DNA of 7,494 bases, taken from the NCBI GenBank assembly GCA_002684695.1, contig NYVQ01000075.1, positions 1 to 7,494 on the forward strand, read 5' to 3'. Below are positions 6,274 through 7,494 of the stretch, piece by piece. This stretch comes from SAR116 cluster bacterium (GTDB lineage Bacteria > Pseudomonadota > Alphaproteobacteria > Puniceispirillales > GCA-002684695). The translations under genes were made by a program, and so were the position numbers. The notes beneath the pieces were generated by a model, which saw only the letters and a program-made list of their open reading frames with translations, was not told the origin of the DNA and made no database searches. Each line of letters starts with the position of its first letter. Position 1 is the first letter of the stretch.

Positions 6274-7425
6274 ATGATAACAAAAAAATTTAATGCAATT
6301 TTATTAGCTGCTGGAAAAGGAAACCGATTTGGGAGTGAAATACCAAAACAATTTTTAAGTTTTGGAAATAAAAAAGTGCTAGATATTTGTATAGATCAGA
6401 TTTCTAGCCATAAATTTTGTCATGAATTAATTGTTGTTGTTGATAAAAATTTTAAAAAATTCAAAAAATTTAATAAGGTTAGTAAAAGTAAAATAAAAAT
6501 TGTTATTGGAGGCCAAAAAAGGCAAGATTCATTAATAAATGGTCTAAAAAATATATCTGATAAAAATAATTTACTACTTATACATGACGCAGCGAGACCT
6601 GGTATTGATCATGAAATAATAAATTCACTACTTAAAAAGTTAAATACAAATGAAGTATCCTGTGTAATACCAATATTACCTCTATACGACAGCATAATAA
6701 GGATAGATAAAAATACTTATAAATCTATTAAAAGAGAAAATTTTTTTAGAATACAAACTCCTCAAATATTTACTCCAAATGCTTTAACATTTGATGATTT
6801 CATACATTTTCCTAATGCTACTGATGAATCAGAAATTCTAGTTAATAAAAACAAAAGAATAAAAACAATTCCAGGAAAAGAAAAACTTTTAAAAATCACA
6901 ACAAAGTGGGATTATCAGGTATTTATGCAAAAATTTAATGACAACAAGGAGTATAGAACTGGATCAGGTTTTGATGTTCATTCATTTACAAAAACTAAAT
7001 CTAAACTATTTTTAGGAGGAATCGAAATAGAATATAAATATGGTTTAGAAGGTCACTCAGATGCTGATGTGTTATTACACTCTATAACTGATGCGATTCT
7101 TGGTGCTATTTCTAAAGGCGATATAGGGATACATTTTCCACCTAATGAAAAAAAATGGGAGAACCAAAGAAGTTCGATTTTCCTTAAAAAGGCTTTAGAC
7201 TTGCTTAAAGAAGCTAACGGTGAACTTATAAATATAGATACAACAATAATATGCGAGGAACCAAAAATTAGTAAATACAATGAAAAATTAATAAATAATT
7301 TATGCAAATTGACAAATATTTCCCCTGATAGAATTTCAGTTAAAGCAACAACAACAGAAAAGTTAGGTTTTTTAGGTAGAAAAGAAGGTATAGCAGCAAT
7401 GACTTCTGTGATGGTAAAATTATAG
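6274..7425 (+). CDS. ispDF: Bifunctional IspD/IspF: MEP cytidylyltransferase and MEcPP synthase
   Basis: This is a fused enzyme of 383 aa in the MEP (non-mevalonate) isoprenoid pathway. The N-terminal IspD half (about 1-225) couples CTP to methylerythritol 4-phosphate: it has the nucleotide-binding LLAAGKGNRFG (10-20) with a lysine for the template (K25 in PKQF), IHDAARP (103-109), FRIQTPQIF (158-166) and TDESE (183-187). The C-terminal IspF half (about 227-383) makes the cyclic diphosphate: GSGFDVHSF (230-238) supplies metal ligands D234 and H236, LEGHSDADVLLHSITDA (258-274) supplies the third ligand H268, and DIGIHFPP (283-290) and ATTTEKLGFLGRKEG (358-372) complete the active site. Both halves look functional. 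The intervening IspE step is encoded elsewhere. The IspDF fusion is typical of Alphaproteobacteria and some Campylobacterota, which supports the taxonomic reading. The ATG at 6274 has no Shine-Dalgarno but begins exactly at the IspD first strand. Confidence 0.97.
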   Translation: MITKKFNAILLAAGKGNRFGSEIPKQFLSFGNKKVLDICIDQISSHKFCHELIVVVDKNFKKFKKFNKVSKSKIKIVIGGQKRQDSLINGLKNISDKNNLLLIHDAARPGIDHEIINSLLKKLNTNEVSCVIPILPLYDSIIRIDKNTYKSIKRENFFRIQTPQIFTPNALTFDDFIHFPNATDESEILVNKNKRIKTIPGKEKLLKITTKWDYQVFMQKFNDNKEYRTGSGFDVHSFTKTKSKLFLGGIEIEYKYGLEGHSDADVLLHSITDAILGAISKGDIGIHFPPNEKKWENQRSSIFLKKALDLLKEANGELINIDTTIICEEPKISKYNEKLINNLCKLTNISPDRISVKATTTEKLGFLGRKEGIAAMTSVMVKL

Positions 7426-7426
7426 A

Positions 7427-7494
7427 CTAATTACCATATAGTTTGTCGGCTCTTTGCTCAAATGCAGCAACCATTTTTTTTACAGCCTCAGAAA
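7427..7494 (-). CDS. C-terminal tail of a probable RatA/Coq10-like START (SRPBCC) family protein (runs off the right edge)
   Basis: Only the last 21 codons are visible, read leftward and ending at TAG 7427-7429: SEAVKKMVAAFEQRADKLYG plus a final N. An amphipathic helix ending in MVAAFExRAxxLYG is how I remember the C-terminus of the alphaproteobacterial proteins annotated as type II toxin-antitoxin RatA or Coq10-like, single START-domain proteins thought to bind ubiquinone-like lipids and support respiration. A gene of this family often lies next to ispDF in Alphaproteobacteria, which supports the guess. It converges on ispDF with a single base (7426) between the two stop codons and no visible terminator hairpin. 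The identification rests on a short tail and context only. Confidence 0.6.
   Translation of the reverse strand, partial: SEAVKKMVAAFEQRADKLYGN

Noticed and set aside
7053..7307. Minus-strand open frame of 84 codons inside ispDF
   Set aside because: It is antisense to the conserved IspF active-site region and has no domain features of its own.

Overview
This window comes from a strongly AT-rich genome with tight gene packing. Gaps are between 1 and about 22 bp, or genes overlap, apart from one 99-bp divergent intergenic region. Gene content and order (trkA, ntrX, ntrY, ntrC, ntrB, then divergent fused ispDF, then the tail of a RatA/Coq10-like START protein) match the conserved alphaproteobacterial nitrogen-regulation neighbourhood. 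The low GC and compactness suggest a genome-streamlined lineage, possibly a free-living marine SAR11/HIMB59/AEGEAN-169-like bacterium. That placement is an inference, not something read directly from a marker gene.

Layout. The left part, up to about 6174, is a minus-strand cluster transcribed right to left. It contains ntrB (PAS-like sensor kinase, 6174 to 5092), ntrC split into a receiver ORF (5090 to 4659) and an AAA+/HTH ORF (reading to 3683), ntrY (membrane sensor kinase, TTG start overlapping the ntrC stop, to 1524), ntrX (1501 to 143) and the first 40 codons of trkA (120 to beyond the window). To the right, ispDF (bifunctional isoprenoid enzyme) is transcribed divergently on the plus strand (6274 to 7425). 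It ends one base from the stop of a minus-strand gene of which only the last 21 codons are present.

How it works together. NtrB/NtrC and NtrY/NtrX are two paralogous two-component systems that normally control nitrogen assimilation and, for NtrYX, envelope or redox-linked responses. Here both response regulators look unable to activate sigma-54. NtrX keeps a complete-looking ATPase core but has no GAFTGA loop. NtrC has lost the GAFTGA segment, the Walker B acid pair (DE to ES), one arginine finger (R to F) and the sensor II arginine (R to K), while keeping an intact receiver and an excellent Fis-type HTH. The simplest reading is a phospho-switched DNA-binding regulator working with the housekeeping polymerase, as known for Rhodobacter capsulatus NtrC, in a genome that probably lacks rpoN.

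The most striking feature is that ntrC is interrupted exactly at a run of 11 A (coding strand), between the receiver and the AAA+ domain. Removing one A would give a normal-length 468-residue NtrC. It could be a homopolymer sequencing error, a recent frameshift, or a gene rescued by transcriptional slippage. Because ntrY starts on the ntrC stop, the event could also affect NtrY output. dusB, commonly found between ispDF and ntrB in Alphaproteobacteria, is absent.
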